Source: Schlesneria sphaerica
GTDB taxonomy: Bacteria > Planctomycetota > Planctomycetia > Planctomycetales > Planctomycetaceae
Direction: 5' to 3'
Assembly (NCBI RefSeq): GCF_044336245.1
Contig: NZ_CP172346.1
Coordinates: 2,542,001-2,606,000 of the forward strand
DNA length: 64,000 nucleotides
The notes below the pieces were generated by a model. The model was given only the letters and a program-made list of their open reading frames with translations. It was not told the origin of the DNA and did not search any database. Made by a program: the position numbers and the translations under genes. This document shows positions 35,598 to 44,496 of this stretch, in pieces. Numbering within the stretch: the first letter of the stretch is position 1; each line of letters starts with the position of its first letter.

Positions 35598-37187
35598 ATG
35601 AGTTCGGAAACAATCCTGACCTGTATCGTCTTCTTGCCAGCCGTCTGGGCGATCCCGCTGCTGTGCTTTGACGCGAAAGCCAAGGAGGCGATGCGATACT
35701 GGGGAGTGCTGGGAACGGCGCTCACGTTCGCATTGACCCTGCAGTTGTGGGCGCAGTTCGATCCATCCCAGTCGGGAATGCAGTGCCGGATTTCGGTTCC
35801 CTGGATCCCCAACTGGAACGCAAATTTTACTTTGGGAGTCGACGGAATCAGCTTGCCGCTGATTGTGCTGTCGGGCTTTGTCTGTCTGCTGTCAATGCTG
35901 GCTTCCTGGAGCATTGAGAAGAACTTCAAAGGCTACCTGATGCTGTTCCTGTTACTGGAAACCGGCATGATGGGCGTCTTCACTGCACTCGACTTCCTGC
36001 TGTTTTACGTCTTCTGGGAAGTCATGCTGCTGCCGATGTATTTCCTGATCGGGATCTGGGGTGGACCTCGGCGCGAATATGCGGCCATCAAATTTTTCCT
36101 CTACACGCTGGCCGGCTCTGTGCTGATGCTGATCGCCATGTTGATGTTCTACTTCAACAGTGACCGCACATTCGACCTGCTGGAAATGGCTCGTATCGCC
36201 GCGGGAACCAGTGATGGTAAGGCCCCCGTATACGGGACGACGATGCAGATCGCCGCCTTCATCATGCTGTTCATCGGGTTCGCGATTAAGCTGCCCGCGT
36301 TCCCCTTCCACACCTGGTTGCCCGATGCCCACGTCGAAGCCCCCACGCCAATCTCCATGATACTGGCAGGGGTGCTGCTCAAGATGGGGGGCTACGGAAT
36401 CATCCGCATCGCGTTCCCGCTGGCTCCGTATGGTGCACAGTATGCCGCGTATTTTCTCGTCGGGCTGGGCGTCTTCAGCATCATTTACGGTGCGTTTGCA
36501 GCGATGGCTCAAACCGACTTCAAGCGGCTCGTCGCTTACAGTTCGGTCAGTCACATGGGCTATGTCCTGATTGGAATCGCGGTCTGGAAGATCGTCGACG
36601 GTCGGACGCTGGGGCGTTCGTACTGGGAAATGGGAATCAATGCGGCGATGTTCCAGATGATTGCCCACGGGATTTCCTCCACCGGGATGTTCTTTATGGT
36701 CGGAGTTCTCTACGACCGGGTCCATCACCGTGACATCAACAAGTTTGGTGGCATCGCTCAGTTTATGCCGCACTATTCAGGCCTGGCCGCAGTCATCTTC
36801 TTCGCTGGACTGGGGTTGCCCGGACTATGCGGCTTTGTCGGCGAAGTCTTTTCGGTCCTGGCCTGCTGGAACTTCAGCCCCCTGCTGGCGATTATTTCTG
36901 CCAGCGGAGTGATCCTGACCGCAGGCTACATCCTGTGGACGCTGCAACGGGTCTATCTGGGTCCTGAGTACAAAGGCCCCCACCCGGAAGCACTGGTCGA
37001 AATGAATCCGCGCGAACTCGCGATTGGTTACACGCTTGTCGCCACAGCGATTCTGTTTGGCGTGCTGCCTCAACTGCTGTTCAATCCGATGCAGGCATCG
37101 GTTCAGGTACTGACAGAGAGCCTTGCATCCTCATACGAGGCGCTGTACGGCGCGGTGACTGCCATGCAGACATCGCAATGGAAGTAG
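35598..37187 (+). CDS. nuoM: NADH-quinone oxidoreductase subunit M
   Basis: A 529-aa antiporter-like subunit. It shows the proton-channel Glu in FYVFWEVMLLPMYFLIGIWG, KFFLYTLAGSVLM, the lysine-bearing FAIKLPAFPFHTWLPDAHVE, TPISMILAGVLLKMGGYG and DFKRLVAYSSVSHMGYVLIG. Fourteen helices are expected. The chosen ATG at 35598 starts MSSETILTC; an ATG four codons earlier is possible. Its stop is followed 54 nt later by the nuoN start. Confidence 0.96.
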   Translation: MSSETILTCIVFLPAVWAIPLLCFDAKAKEAMRYWGVLGTALTFALTLQLWAQFDPSQSGMQCRISVPWIPNWNANFTLGVDGISLPLIVLSGFVCLLSMLASWSIEKNFKGYLMLFLLLETGMMGVFTALDFLLFYVFWEVMLLPMYFLIGIWGGPRREYAAIKFFLYTLAGSVLMLIAMLMFYFNSDRTFDLLEMARIAAGTSDGKAPVYGTTMQIAAFIMLFIGFAIKLPAFPFHTWLPDAHVEAPTPISMILAGVLLKMGGYGIIRIAFPLAPYGAQYAAYFLVGLGVFSIIYGAFAAMAQTDFKRLVAYSSVSHMGYVLIGIAVWKIVDGRTLGRSYWEMGINAAMFQMIAHGISSTGMFFMVGVLYDRVHHRDINKFGGIAQFMPHYSGLAAVIFFAGLGLPGLCGFVGEVFSVLACWNFSPLLAIISASGVILTAGYILWTLQRVYLGPEYKGPHPEALVEMNPRELAIGYTLVATAILFGVLPQLLFNPMQASVQVLTESLASSYEALYGAVTAMQTSQWK

Positions 37188-37241
37188 TTGCCGGCGTTCG
37201 TTGTTCCACATCCGCAAGCCGCTTTACTGATAGCGAATCCG

Positions 37242-38876
37242 ATGGATTTTGAAGCTCTATATCAGCAGTTTTTGAGTGGTGACGTTGCCGGGCAGGTTTC
37301 CCTGCTTCGCTCGCTCAAGATCATCCTGCCGGAACTGATTCTTTCCGGCTCGATCATCTTGATGCTGCTGGCACGACTGACCAGTCTCGACAAGATCATC
37401 CCGACACACTGGTTTGCCGTGGCGGGAGGGATGGGCGCGTTCGTTCTCATCTTGTCGCAGTTCTGGCAATTCACGGTTGGTGAAGCGGTCGGCGTCGAGA
37501 TTTTCACAGGTCTGGCCGTTCACGATGAGTTCTCGACGTTCTTCCGTGGGTTCCTCACCTTTTTCCTTGTCTTCGTGATCGCCCTGACCGTCCTGACAGG
37601 GATTCCTGACGACGAGGACGCTCCTGACTTCTACTCGCTGCTGTCGGGTGCTGTGGTGGGCATGATGCTGATGTCCAGCGCGAATCACTTGCTGATTCTT
37701 TTCCTGGGAATCGAGATGGCCAGCGTTCCCAGTTACGTCATGACGGGATTCCTGAAAGGTCGCCGCCGAAGCAGTGAAGCAGCCCTGAAATTCGTTGTGT
37801 ATGGAGCCGGGTCGGCCGGTGTGATGTTGTTCGGCATCAGCCTCCTTGCGGGTCTACTGGGAACGGCCGAGTTTCCCGAGTTGGCCCAGCGGTTCCAGGC
37901 CGTCTTCGCGAATCGCGGGGGAATGCAGGATCCCGCCACCCGCTGTGCGGTCCTCGCACTCCTGATGATTTCCGTCGGGTTCGCTTTCAAACTGTCACTG
38001 GTCCCCTTCCATTTCTGGTGCCCTGACGCCTTTCACGGTGCTCCCGCTGAAGTCGGTGGATTCTTGTCGGTTGCTTCCAAAGCAGCGGCATTCGCCTTGC
38101 TCGTTCGTCTGTCGCTGGCCCTGGCCGGGGACGGCTCAGGTGCTCTTTCGCAGCTTTCACTTTCGTGCGGACTCGGGCTGGGACTGGTGGCGATTGTTAC
38201 GTCGACATTCGGCAACCTGGCCGCCTATTCGCAGCGAAATATCAAACGAATGCTCGCCTATTCCACCATTGCACACGCCGGTTACTCGCTGATGGCAATT
38301 GCAGCACTGCTGGTCCTGCAAAGTGTGCGAACGGACTCAGCCTTTCAGGTTGCACACCCCGGAAACGGTCCTCGCGCGATGGAAGGGCTGCTCTATTACA
38401 TGGGCGTCTACCTGTTCATGAATCTGGGGGCCTTCGCCATCGTCGCCTTGATTCGGAACCAGACTTTTTCGGAAGAGATCGAAGACTACAAGGGTTTGGC
38501 ACAGCAGGCTCCCGTGCTGGCAATTTGCATGGCGATCTGCATGTTCAGCCTGGTCGGCATTCCGCCACTCGGCGGCTTCTACGGGAAAGCATTTATTTTC
38601 GCATCGGTTTATGAATCAACGCACGTGCACTGGTTCATGTGGCTGGTCCTCGCTGCGGGGGGACTCAACACCGTGATCAGTTTGTTCTACTATCTCCGCG
38701 TCGCCAAAATCATGTGCATCGATTCTCGGCCCTCCGGGGCGGCCACCGTCTCCATGCCGGCCAGTTCCTCTCCTGCGATGTACGTCATGCTGGTCTCAGG
38801 AATGGTGGTTTTCCTGGGGATCATTATTGATCCACTGACGAAAGTCGCACTTCAGGCGGCCCATGCCTTTTTTTGA
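37242..38876 (+). CDS. nuoN: NADH-quinone oxidoreductase subunit N
   Basis: A 544-aa antiporter-like subunit. It shows FLGIEMASVPSYVMTGFLKG with the conserved Glu, LKFVVYGAGSAGVMLFG, FKLSLVPFHFWCPDAFHGAP and KRMLAYSTIAHAGYSLMAI. The ATG at 37242 is chosen; the upstream frame begins at a TTG directly after the nuoM stop and adds 18 non-conserved residues. It is the last subunit gene of the cluster; no clear terminator follows, and a small unknown gene starts 139 nt downstream. Confidence 0.95.
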   Translation: MDFEALYQQFLSGDVAGQVSLLRSLKIILPELILSGSIILMLLARLTSLDKIIPTHWFAVAGGMGAFVLILSQFWQFTVGEAVGVEIFTGLAVHDEFSTFFRGFLTFFLVFVIALTVLTGIPDDEDAPDFYSLLSGAVVGMMLMSSANHLLILFLGIEMASVPSYVMTGFLKGRRRSSEAALKFVVYGAGSAGVMLFGISLLAGLLGTAEFPELAQRFQAVFANRGGMQDPATRCAVLALLMISVGFAFKLSLVPFHFWCPDAFHGAPAEVGGFLSVASKAAAFALLVRLSLALAGDGSGALSQLSLSCGLGLGLVAIVTSTFGNLAAYSQRNIKRMLAYSTIAHAGYSLMAIAALLVLQSVRTDSAFQVAHPGNGPRAMEGLLYYMGVYLFMNLGAFAIVALIRNQTFSEEIEDYKGLAQQAPVLAICMAICMFSLVGIPPLGGFYGKAFIFASVYESTHVHWFMWLVLAAGGLNTVISLFYYLRVAKIMCIDSRPSGAATVSMPASSSPAMYVMLVSGMVVFLGIIIDPLTKVALQAAHAFF

Positions 38877-39015
38877 ACCGCAGATGGACCCTCGGTGATC
38901 GTCACATCGACCGGTCGACCAAACCAAAGCACAACTGAAGTCAGTGACTAGTAAAATCGATCCCGGCCCGATTCCCTCGGGCCACCCTTTTGTTCTCATA
39001 GACGGCTAGTTTCTT

Positions 39016-39456
39016 ATGGCACACGTGCAACACAATGCCAGGCTCAACGAACTCCTGATCGCGCTCGGAAAAAGCCTGCTTCAATATGTTGGCCAATGCA
39101 GCTCGTGGTCCAGCCGGTCTCAAAAGGGAGTCGAAGCAGAGTTCCAGAAAATTGTGGCCGTTCAGCAGGAACACGTCGCAAAACTTTCCGCTCTGCTCAC
39201 CGAGCGACGCTGGACGATCGATTTCGGCGGGTTTCCTGCGGATTACACCGACCTGCATTTTCTGTCACTCAATTATTTGCTGAAACTGATCCGCGTGAAC
39301 CAGCAGGAACTGCTAACGGTGCTGGATGAGGCGTCTCACACCTGCATTCACGATCCGGAAGCAAGCGCCCTCATCAGCGAAATCCTGACATCGGAACGTG
39401 AGCTGACCGAGCGACTGAACAACCTGGTGCCGGCCGGGGCAAAAGCGACGGTGTGA
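39016..39456 (+). CDS. 146-aa hypothetical helical-bundle protein
   Basis: An all-alpha protein of 146 residues with four predicted helices: ARLNELLIALGKSLLQYVGQ, QKIVAVQQEHVAKLSALLTE, LHFLSLNYLLKLIRVNQQEL and ALISEILTSERELTERLNNL. The pattern recalls small ferritin-like or DUF2383-type bundles. Several Glu and His residues (EHVAKL, SHTCIHD) are present, but a metal site cannot be asserted. It follows nuoN on the same strand. No function is assigned. Confidence 0.7.
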   Translation: MAHVQHNARLNELLIALGKSLLQYVGQCSSWSSRSQKGVEAEFQKIVAVQQEHVAKLSALLTERRWTIDFGGFPADYTDLHFLSLNYLLKLIRVNQQELLTVLDEASHTCIHDPEASALISEILTSERELTERLNNLVPAGAKATV

Positions 39457-39793
39457 AGTTTTTTCTCCCGGATTGTCGTACCAGCCCAATTCCCTATCTT
39501 TCTGCCCGTTGCTCTGGAATCGTGGGGCACGACGTCCCGCGGAATACTTCGACCACTTACCCGTCAGCGGTTGAAGTGCTATCGTCTCTCCCCGAGGACC
39601 GCCACCGCGTGACGGTGCTGTCCCTGCCTGGGGGCATTCTGTCTGGCTCAATTGAGTCAACTGACGCGGTTCTTCTCTTCGCTGGCTCATGAGACTTCGC
39701 ACTCACGGCTCAGGTTCAGCCAGAGGACGAAGGTATCGTCCCGCCAGGCATGTCAGACAGAATTTTGCACTTTAAGAATTAGGGAAAGAGACA
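39457..39793. other. Gene-free spacer
   Basis: About 340 bp between two plus-strand genes. A minus-strand ORF at 39313-39702 spans it but overlaps the 146-aa gene and has low-complexity composition. No other element was seen. Confidence 0.45.
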
Positions 39794-40573
39794 ATGGAGT
39801 GGATTGATACCCATTGCCATCTCGACGAAGACGCCTTTACACAGGACTGTGAAGAAGTCGTGACCCGCGCGGTCGATGCGGGCGTTAAGGCGATGCTGGC
39901 GGTGGGGATTACACTGGAAAGCTGTCGCCGCGTTCTCGAACTGGCCGAACGTTTTCCCCAGGTCCACGCGATTGTCGGACTTCATCCGAATTATGTCGCG
40001 GCTGCCAATCCGGGTGATTGGGAGCAAATTGTCGCTCTGGCGAAATCACCCAAGGTTGTGGGATTAGGCGAAACAGGCCTCGATCAGTACTGGGATCATT
40101 CGCCCATCGAATTGCAGGCCGAATTCTTCGATCGGCACCTCGAATTGTCTCGCGAACTGGATCTCCCTTTTGTCGTTCATTGTCGCGATGCCGAGGAAGC
40201 GGTTATCAAGCAACTGAAAACACATGCGGAACGCGGCCCCCTCAATGGGGTGATGCATTCGTTCTGTGGCTCTGTCGAGACCGCCCACGTCTGCATGGAA
40301 ATGGGAATGTCTCTTTCCATCAGTGGTATGGTGACTTTCAAGAAGAATGAAACGATCCGCAAAACAGTAGCGACAATTCCGCTCGATCGACTGCTGATCG
40401 AAACCGATGCGCCGTACCTCGCGCCGACGCCGTTTCGCGGCAAGCGGAATGAGCCAGCCCACGTCCGTTTGACGGCCGCTTGCCTTGCCGAAATTCGCGG
40501 AGTTTCGAAAGAAGAGATTGCCGAAGCGACCACGGCGAATGCTCGACGGATCTTTCGGCTTCCAGTCGGCTGA
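39794..40573 (+). CDS. TatD-family metal-dependent hydrolase
   Basis: A 259-aa TIM-barrel hydrolase. The motif IDTHCHLD (metal ligands), GETGLDQYWDHSP, VVHCRDAEE, GVMHSFCGS and LLIETDAPYLAPTPFRGKRNEP match TatD/YcfH enzymes, which act as 3'-exonucleases or DNases and D-aminoacyl-tRNA-related deacylases. The length (259) fits the family (about 260). It stands alone; a palindromic GAAACGGAA/TTCCGTTTC hairpin at 40575-40595 just past the stop may serve as its terminator. Confidence 0.93.
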   Translation: MEWIDTHCHLDEDAFTQDCEEVVTRAVDAGVKAMLAVGITLESCRRVLELAERFPQVHAIVGLHPNYVAAANPGDWEQIVALAKSPKVVGLGETGLDQYWDHSPIELQAEFFDRHLELSRELDLPFVVHCRDAEEAVIKQLKTHAERGPLNGVMHSFCGSVETAHVCMEMGMSLSISGMVTFKKNETIRKTVATIPLDRLLIETDAPYLAPTPFRGKRNEPAHVRLTAACLAEIRGVSKEEIAEATTANARRIFRLPVG

Positions 40574-40574
40574 G

Positions 40575-40595
40575 GAAACGGAACGTTTCCGTTTC
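40575..40595 (+). terminator. Possible weak terminator after tatD-family gene
   Basis: A 9-bp inverted repeat (GAAACGGAA, TTCCGTTTC) with a tiny loop lies right after the stop codon. No T-run follows, so the role is uncertain. Confidence 0.35.
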
Positions 40596-40705
40596 GAGCA
40601 GGCGTCGCTCTGAGTTGACCCGGTTCGCGTCTGACGGAATTCGTTCCAACGTCAAACGGTGCACAGTCTGAGGGAAGAGTCGCAAGCAGATTCAGGGAAC
40701 ACTTA

Positions 40706-42136
40706 CTACGCCAGGACGTCGTGAATCACATGTCCATGTACGTCGGTGAGTCGTCTGTTAGCCCCATTGTGACGAACACTCAGACGTTCGTGGTCAATCC
40801 CCAGCAGGTGCAGAACCGTTGCGTGAAAGTCATACGTCGTTGTCACGTCACGCTCGGCACGCCACGACCAGGGGTCACTTTCGCCATAGGTCGCACCGGC
40901 TTTGACCCCCGCCCCCGCAAGCCAGCCGACAAATGTTCCGCCGTTGTGGTCTCGCCCCTCGCTTCCTTGAGAGAAGGGCATCCGACCAAACTCCGTGTTC
41001 CATAGAACCAGCGTGTCTTCGAGGAGTCCGCGCTGCTCAAGATCCTCCAGCAGCGCGGCAATCGGGCGGTCGGTCGAGCCGCACATGGGTGGAAGCTCAT
41101 TAACGATACTCGTGTGATTGTCCCAGTTGTTGGCAGCTCCACCTGCCCCGCTCCAGACCTGAACGAACCGCACACCCCGTTCGATCAGTCGCCGAGCCAG
41201 CAGACAGCGACGACCGAAGTCTTCGGTTCTCTTCTCATCCAGTCCATAGGCTTTCTGCGTCGCCTCTGTTTCACTTCGGATATCCAGAGCCTCGGGTGCA
41301 CTCAACTGCATCCGCGCAGCGAGTTCATAAGCACAGATCCGAGCGTCCAAACGAGAGTCCCCCGGGTTCACAGCCAAGTGTTGGTGATTGAGTTTCCGGA
41401 GCAATTCCCGACCTTCCCGATCCGCTTCTTCAGTGATGAAATGAGCGGATTCCGGAGGACGGAGATCTGGAATCGGTGCCGGCAGACTGGTGTTGAGAAT
41501 CGTTGCCTGGTGAGTCGACGACAGAAAACCGGCTGAAAAATTCCCCTTCTGGTTATAGGGAAGCCCGCGTGCATCGGGGAGCACCACGAATGTCGGGAGA
41601 TTGTCCGTGAGACTTCCCAAACCATAACTGATCCAGGCCCCCATTGAGGGAAAGCCGGGCAAGAGAAACCCCGTATTCATCAGATAACTTCCCGGCCCAT
41701 GAACATTGGTCCGGGACTGCATTGCCATACAGAAAGCCAGTTGATCGACCTTCCTGGCCAGGTGCGGAAGCTGATCCGATACCCAGCGTCCGGTTTCACC
41801 GTGCTGTCGTAACTCGAATGGCGGCCTCAGTATCTTTCCCGGGGCACTCGTTGCGGCTTCGACTCGAATCCCTTCGCCAGGATCGAAATCCTCGCCCCCC
41901 TTCTGAAAGAGGAGCGGCTTATAGTCGAACAAGTCCATCTGACTTGCGCCGCCATTCATGAAAAGTTGGATGACCCGCCGAACTTTGGCCCGGTGATGCA
42001 GTCCGCCATTCAGTTCAGACTGCGGCTCATCTGCGAAAAGCTGGTCGCGCGCGAACAGATTGGCGAGGGCCAGCGAACCGAAGCCGCACGCCGTGGAAGA
42101 CAACAGATCGCGACGGGAAATGAAAGGCTTTTCCAT
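40706..42136 (-). CDS. DUF1501 (Tat-signal, sulfatase-like) protein
   Basis: A 476-aa protein of the planctomycete-expanded DUF1501 family. The N-terminus has a Tat-like motif (ISRRDLLSSTACGFGSLALA). The alkaline-phosphatase-like fold shows in VIQLFMNGGASQMDLFDYKP, AFCMAMQSRTNVHGP, GAWISYGLGS, WNTEFGRMPFSQGSEGRDHNGG and DFHATVLHLLGIDHERL. Usually each such gene adjoins a DUF1549/DUF1553 cytochrome-type partner; none is here. Its substrate is unknown, possibly sulfated or phosphorylated polysaccharide. The start ATG 42134-42136 precedes the Tat signal. Confidence 0.92.
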   Translation of the reverse strand: MEKPFISRRDLLSSTACGFGSLALANLFARDQLFADEPQSELNGGLHHRAKVRRVIQLFMNGGASQMDLFDYKPLLFQKGGEDFDPGEGIRVEAATSAPGKILRPPFELRQHGETGRWVSDQLPHLARKVDQLAFCMAMQSRTNVHGPGSYLMNTGFLLPGFPSMGAWISYGLGSLTDNLPTFVVLPDARGLPYNQKGNFSAGFLSSTHQATILNTSLPAPIPDLRPPESAHFITEEADREGRELLRKLNHQHLAVNPGDSRLDARICAYELAARMQLSAPEALDIRSETEATQKAYGLDEKRTEDFGRRCLLARRLIERGVRFVQVWSGAGGAANNWDNHTSIVNELPPMCGSTDRPIAALLEDLEQRGLLEDTLVLWNTEFGRMPFSQGSEGRDHNGGTFVGWLAGAGVKAGATYGESDPWSWRAERDVTTTYDFHATVLHLLGIDHERLSVRHNGANRRLTDVHGHVIHDVLA

Positions 42137-42410
42137 AGACGACCCTCTCTCGACCGGAAACAGGCGTCGAAAAATTCTCAACTCAGGTGCTTTAGCCGAC
42201 CGTCAATCGCCGCATGCGGCACAATTCTACAGCAGAAACTGGCAATTGCTCGCCCCGAATTTGTGGCATGTACGAGGAATTGGTTCAATCGTGCGACTCA
42301 ATCTGGTGCTTGACACCCACCGTGAGCAAGTTCGTGGACGCCCCTTATTCTGGGCGACTATCATGACACAATCGTTCGTTCGGCCTTAACCTCGAAAGTT
42401 TGCGACAAAG

Positions 42411-43274
42411 ATGAGTCTTCCCGAAAGTGTTTCCTCGGATCCACCCGTCGATTCGGAGCTCATCGTCGTCGATGCCGACCACTATTCTCCCTGGTTCGAC
42501 CTGAAAGAGTTGTGGCGATATCGCGAGCTGGTCTGGATCTTTGCCGAACGTGACATCAAGGTCCGCTATCGTCAGACCGCAGTCGGAATCGCGTGGACAA
42601 TCCTGCAACCGCTCGCCCAGATGGTTGTCTTCACAGGCCTCTTTCGCATGCTGAAGACGGAACCCGTCGAGGGTAGTCTCCCCTATCAGGTGACCAGCTT
42701 TTCCGGGTTGCTCCTGTATCAGCTTTTTTCCGGGATACTGGCTGCGTCGACGGCGTGCCTCGTGGATAATCGCCAGGTCGTCACCAAGGTCTATTTTCCT
42801 CGACTCGCCCTTCCCTTATCAGCTTGCCTCCGCCCCCTTCTCGATTTTGGCATCGGGATGGTGGTTCTCATGCTGCTGATGCTCTGGTTCCGGGTCGTGC
42901 CGGGCCCCGCCGTGATCCTTGCTCCGTTCGTCGTTTTTCTGACGGTCCTGTGCGGACTCTCGATTGGGCTGTGGCTTTCTGCACTGAATGCACATTATCG
43001 GGATTTTGGATATGTCGTCCCATTCATGCTGCAACTGGGAATGGTCGTCAGTCCGGTGCTGTACGAATCGAGTCTTATCCCTTCCGAGTGGATCGGGCTT
43101 TATCACCTGAATCCGATGGCGGCCTTACTCGACAGTTTTCGCTGGACGCTGTTCGGAACCAATGCTCCGCACGGGACCCTGGTCCTGATCTCCCTGACTT
43201 CTCTCACCTGTCTGCTGCTTTCCGGAGCGTGGTACTTTCGTCGCGTTGACCGGTTTCTAGCCGACAGTATCTGA
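42411..43274 (+). CDS. ABC-2 polysaccharide export-type permease
   Basis: A 287-aa six-helix permease of the Wzm/TagG type. It starts with a cytoplasmic N-terminus holding YRELVWIFAERDIKVRYRQT and GIAWTILQPLAQMVVFTG, the usual block preceding helix 1. The helix 5-6 block (ALNAHYRDFGYVVPFMLQLGMVVSPVLYESS) is also typical. Such permeases export lipid-linked polysaccharides with a Wzt/TagH ATPase. The ATPase normally follows directly; here a terminator and an unrelated minus-strand gene follow, so the partner is elsewhere. The start is ATG after GCGACAAAG. Confidence 0.88.
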   Translation: MSLPESVSSDPPVDSELIVVDADHYSPWFDLKELWRYRELVWIFAERDIKVRYRQTAVGIAWTILQPLAQMVVFTGLFRMLKTEPVEGSLPYQVTSFSGLLLYQLFSGILAASTACLVDNRQVVTKVYFPRLALPLSACLRPLLDFGIGMVVLMLLMLWFRVVPGPAVILAPFVVFLTVLCGLSIGLWLSALNAHYRDFGYVVPFMLQLGMVVSPVLYESSLIPSEWIGLYHLNPMAALLDSFRWTLFGTNAPHGTLVLISLTSLTCLLLSGAWYFRRVDRFLADSI

Positions 43275-43291
43275 CATACGGAAATGCCCTC

Positions 43292-43333
43292 TGGCCCAGG
43301 GGTAAGTGACGTGTGGCACAGGGGTAATTGACG
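43292..43333 (+). repeat. Two tandem copies of a 22-bp unit
   Basis: The block CAGGGGTAAGTGACG (43297-43311) recurs as CAGGGGTAATTGACG (43319-43333) with matching left flanks (TGGCCCAGG, TGGCACAGG), giving a period of 22 bp right after the permease stop codon. Confidence 0.6.
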
Positions 43334-43351
43334 CGGTCCCTCTGTGAAAAC

Positions 43352-43390
43352 GAAAAAACCGTCGACAACTCAGGGCGAGCCGTCGACGGT
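43352..43390 (-). terminator. Rho-independent terminator of the carboxypeptidase-like gene
   Basis: Read on the minus strand, a perfect 9-bp stem (ACCGTCGAC/GTCGACGGT, 43358-43366 with 43382-43390) is followed by a run of T. It lies 59 nt beyond the stop codon of the gene at 43449-44009. Confidence 0.85.
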
Positions 43391-43448
43391 ATGAATCGTC
43401 TGGGGGGAGACGATTGGAGGGATCCTTCACTGACTTGCGTCTCGCGGA

Positions 43449-44009
43449 TCAGGGCGAGATGGGAATCTGATTGACGGTGTCTTTCACCGAGTTGATTTCA
43501 CTGACAGCGATGGCACTGAGGACCACGGCAGCAATCACACCGCCGGTCAGCAGAACCAGAGTCGGGTCGACGGCACCGAACTGTCCGCGAGCCCCGTTTT
43601 CGCCCATCACGAGCAGAGCATGCTCTTTGGCGGAAGGAGGAGCGGTCTTTTCAGACCAGACACGGAACACACCATCGGTATTGCCGGAACCAACCTGGTA
43701 GATACCGCTCTTGAGGTTCTTGAAGGAGTAGGTTCCTTCATTGTTCGTCACAGTCTGAGCAATTTCCTTGTTGTTCTGTTTGAGAACAACTTTTGCCCCT
43801 TCGATCACCTTGCCGGAGTGGTCGCAGACGCGCCCCGTCATGGTGCCACCGGCGGTCAGAACCAGATCAGGTACTCGGTTGACCTTGCCCGCTTTCGCGA
43901 CCGGCGCCTTTGCGGCAGGTGTGTCTGCCAGCAGACGGGTTTGCGGGACCATCATACCGAATGCGGCGAGGCTGACGGCCATGCCCTTGACGAAGCGAAT
44001 TCCGAACAT
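43449..44009 (-). CDS. Secreted carboxypeptidase regulatory-like (CNA-B type) protein
   Basis: A 186-aa exported protein. A signal peptide (about residues 1-29) is followed by an Ala/Lys-rich linker and a beta-sandwich of the CarboxypepD_reg-like type (TGRVCDHSGKVIEGAKVVLK, NNEGTYSFKNLKSGIYQV). A C-terminal hydrophobic helix (VLLTGGVIAAVVLSAIAV) could anchor the protein. Such small proteins are common in planctomycetes and have no known role. The start ATG 44007-44009 has a GGAGGA site 6 nt upstream. A strong terminator lies downstream. Confidence 0.8.
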   Translation of the reverse strand: MFGIRFVKGMAVSLAAFGMMVPQTRLLADTPAAKAPVAKAGKVNRVPDLVLTAGGTMTGRVCDHSGKVIEGAKVVLKQNNKEIAQTVTNNEGTYSFKNLKSGIYQVGSGNTDGVFRVWSEKTAPPSAKEHALLVMGENGARGQFGAVDPTLVLLTGGVIAAVVLSAIAVSEINSVKDTVNQIPISP

Positions 44010-44496
44010 GCGTTCCTCCTTGAATTTCCATAGCGACGAGTCGAAAGGTCCTGTTCCGATCGCAGACGTCGCCGCTCGGGAACAGACATGACAGTGGGTA
44101 AATTGCAGAGAGAGTTAACTGAGATGTGATGCTGGACGGGACGGGGCGGAGTATAGCCGGGGGCTGAAACCGGTCAATTGGAATGGTCCACGCTCACCAC
44201 GCCAGATGCCTTTTTTTTGAACTTTGTGATCAATCGGGCCTGAAGATCGGCGGATTCTGCACTTCAAGTGGTCATTTGACGTCTAAAACAGCCAATTTCG
44301 ACTCCAGGCTGGCCTGCGGGGCAGCATCAGGCGGCCTGTTTTGTGGTGTCCCGGCTGCTTCCCCATCAGTCGGGGTAAACCTATAATCGCCGCTTCGAGT
44401 GATTTATCGGGTCACTACAGCTGTGACGACATTGCTCGATACGGGTCGTTCTCTTTCGATCCGGCGGCTTCATGAAACTAGTAAGGATTGACTTAC
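44010..44496. other. Divergent spacer holding a possible aspS promoter
   Basis: About 490 bp between divergent genes. A TATAAT at 44382-44387 is a possible -10 element for aspS, though no clear -35 was seen 17 nt upstream. No gene or RNA element was seen. Confidence 0.5.
44382..44387 (+). promoter_or_regulatory. Candidate -10 element for aspS
   Basis: A consensus TATAAT lies about 110 nt upstream of the aspS start. The matching -35 hexamer is weak, so this is only a candidate. Confidence 0.35.
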
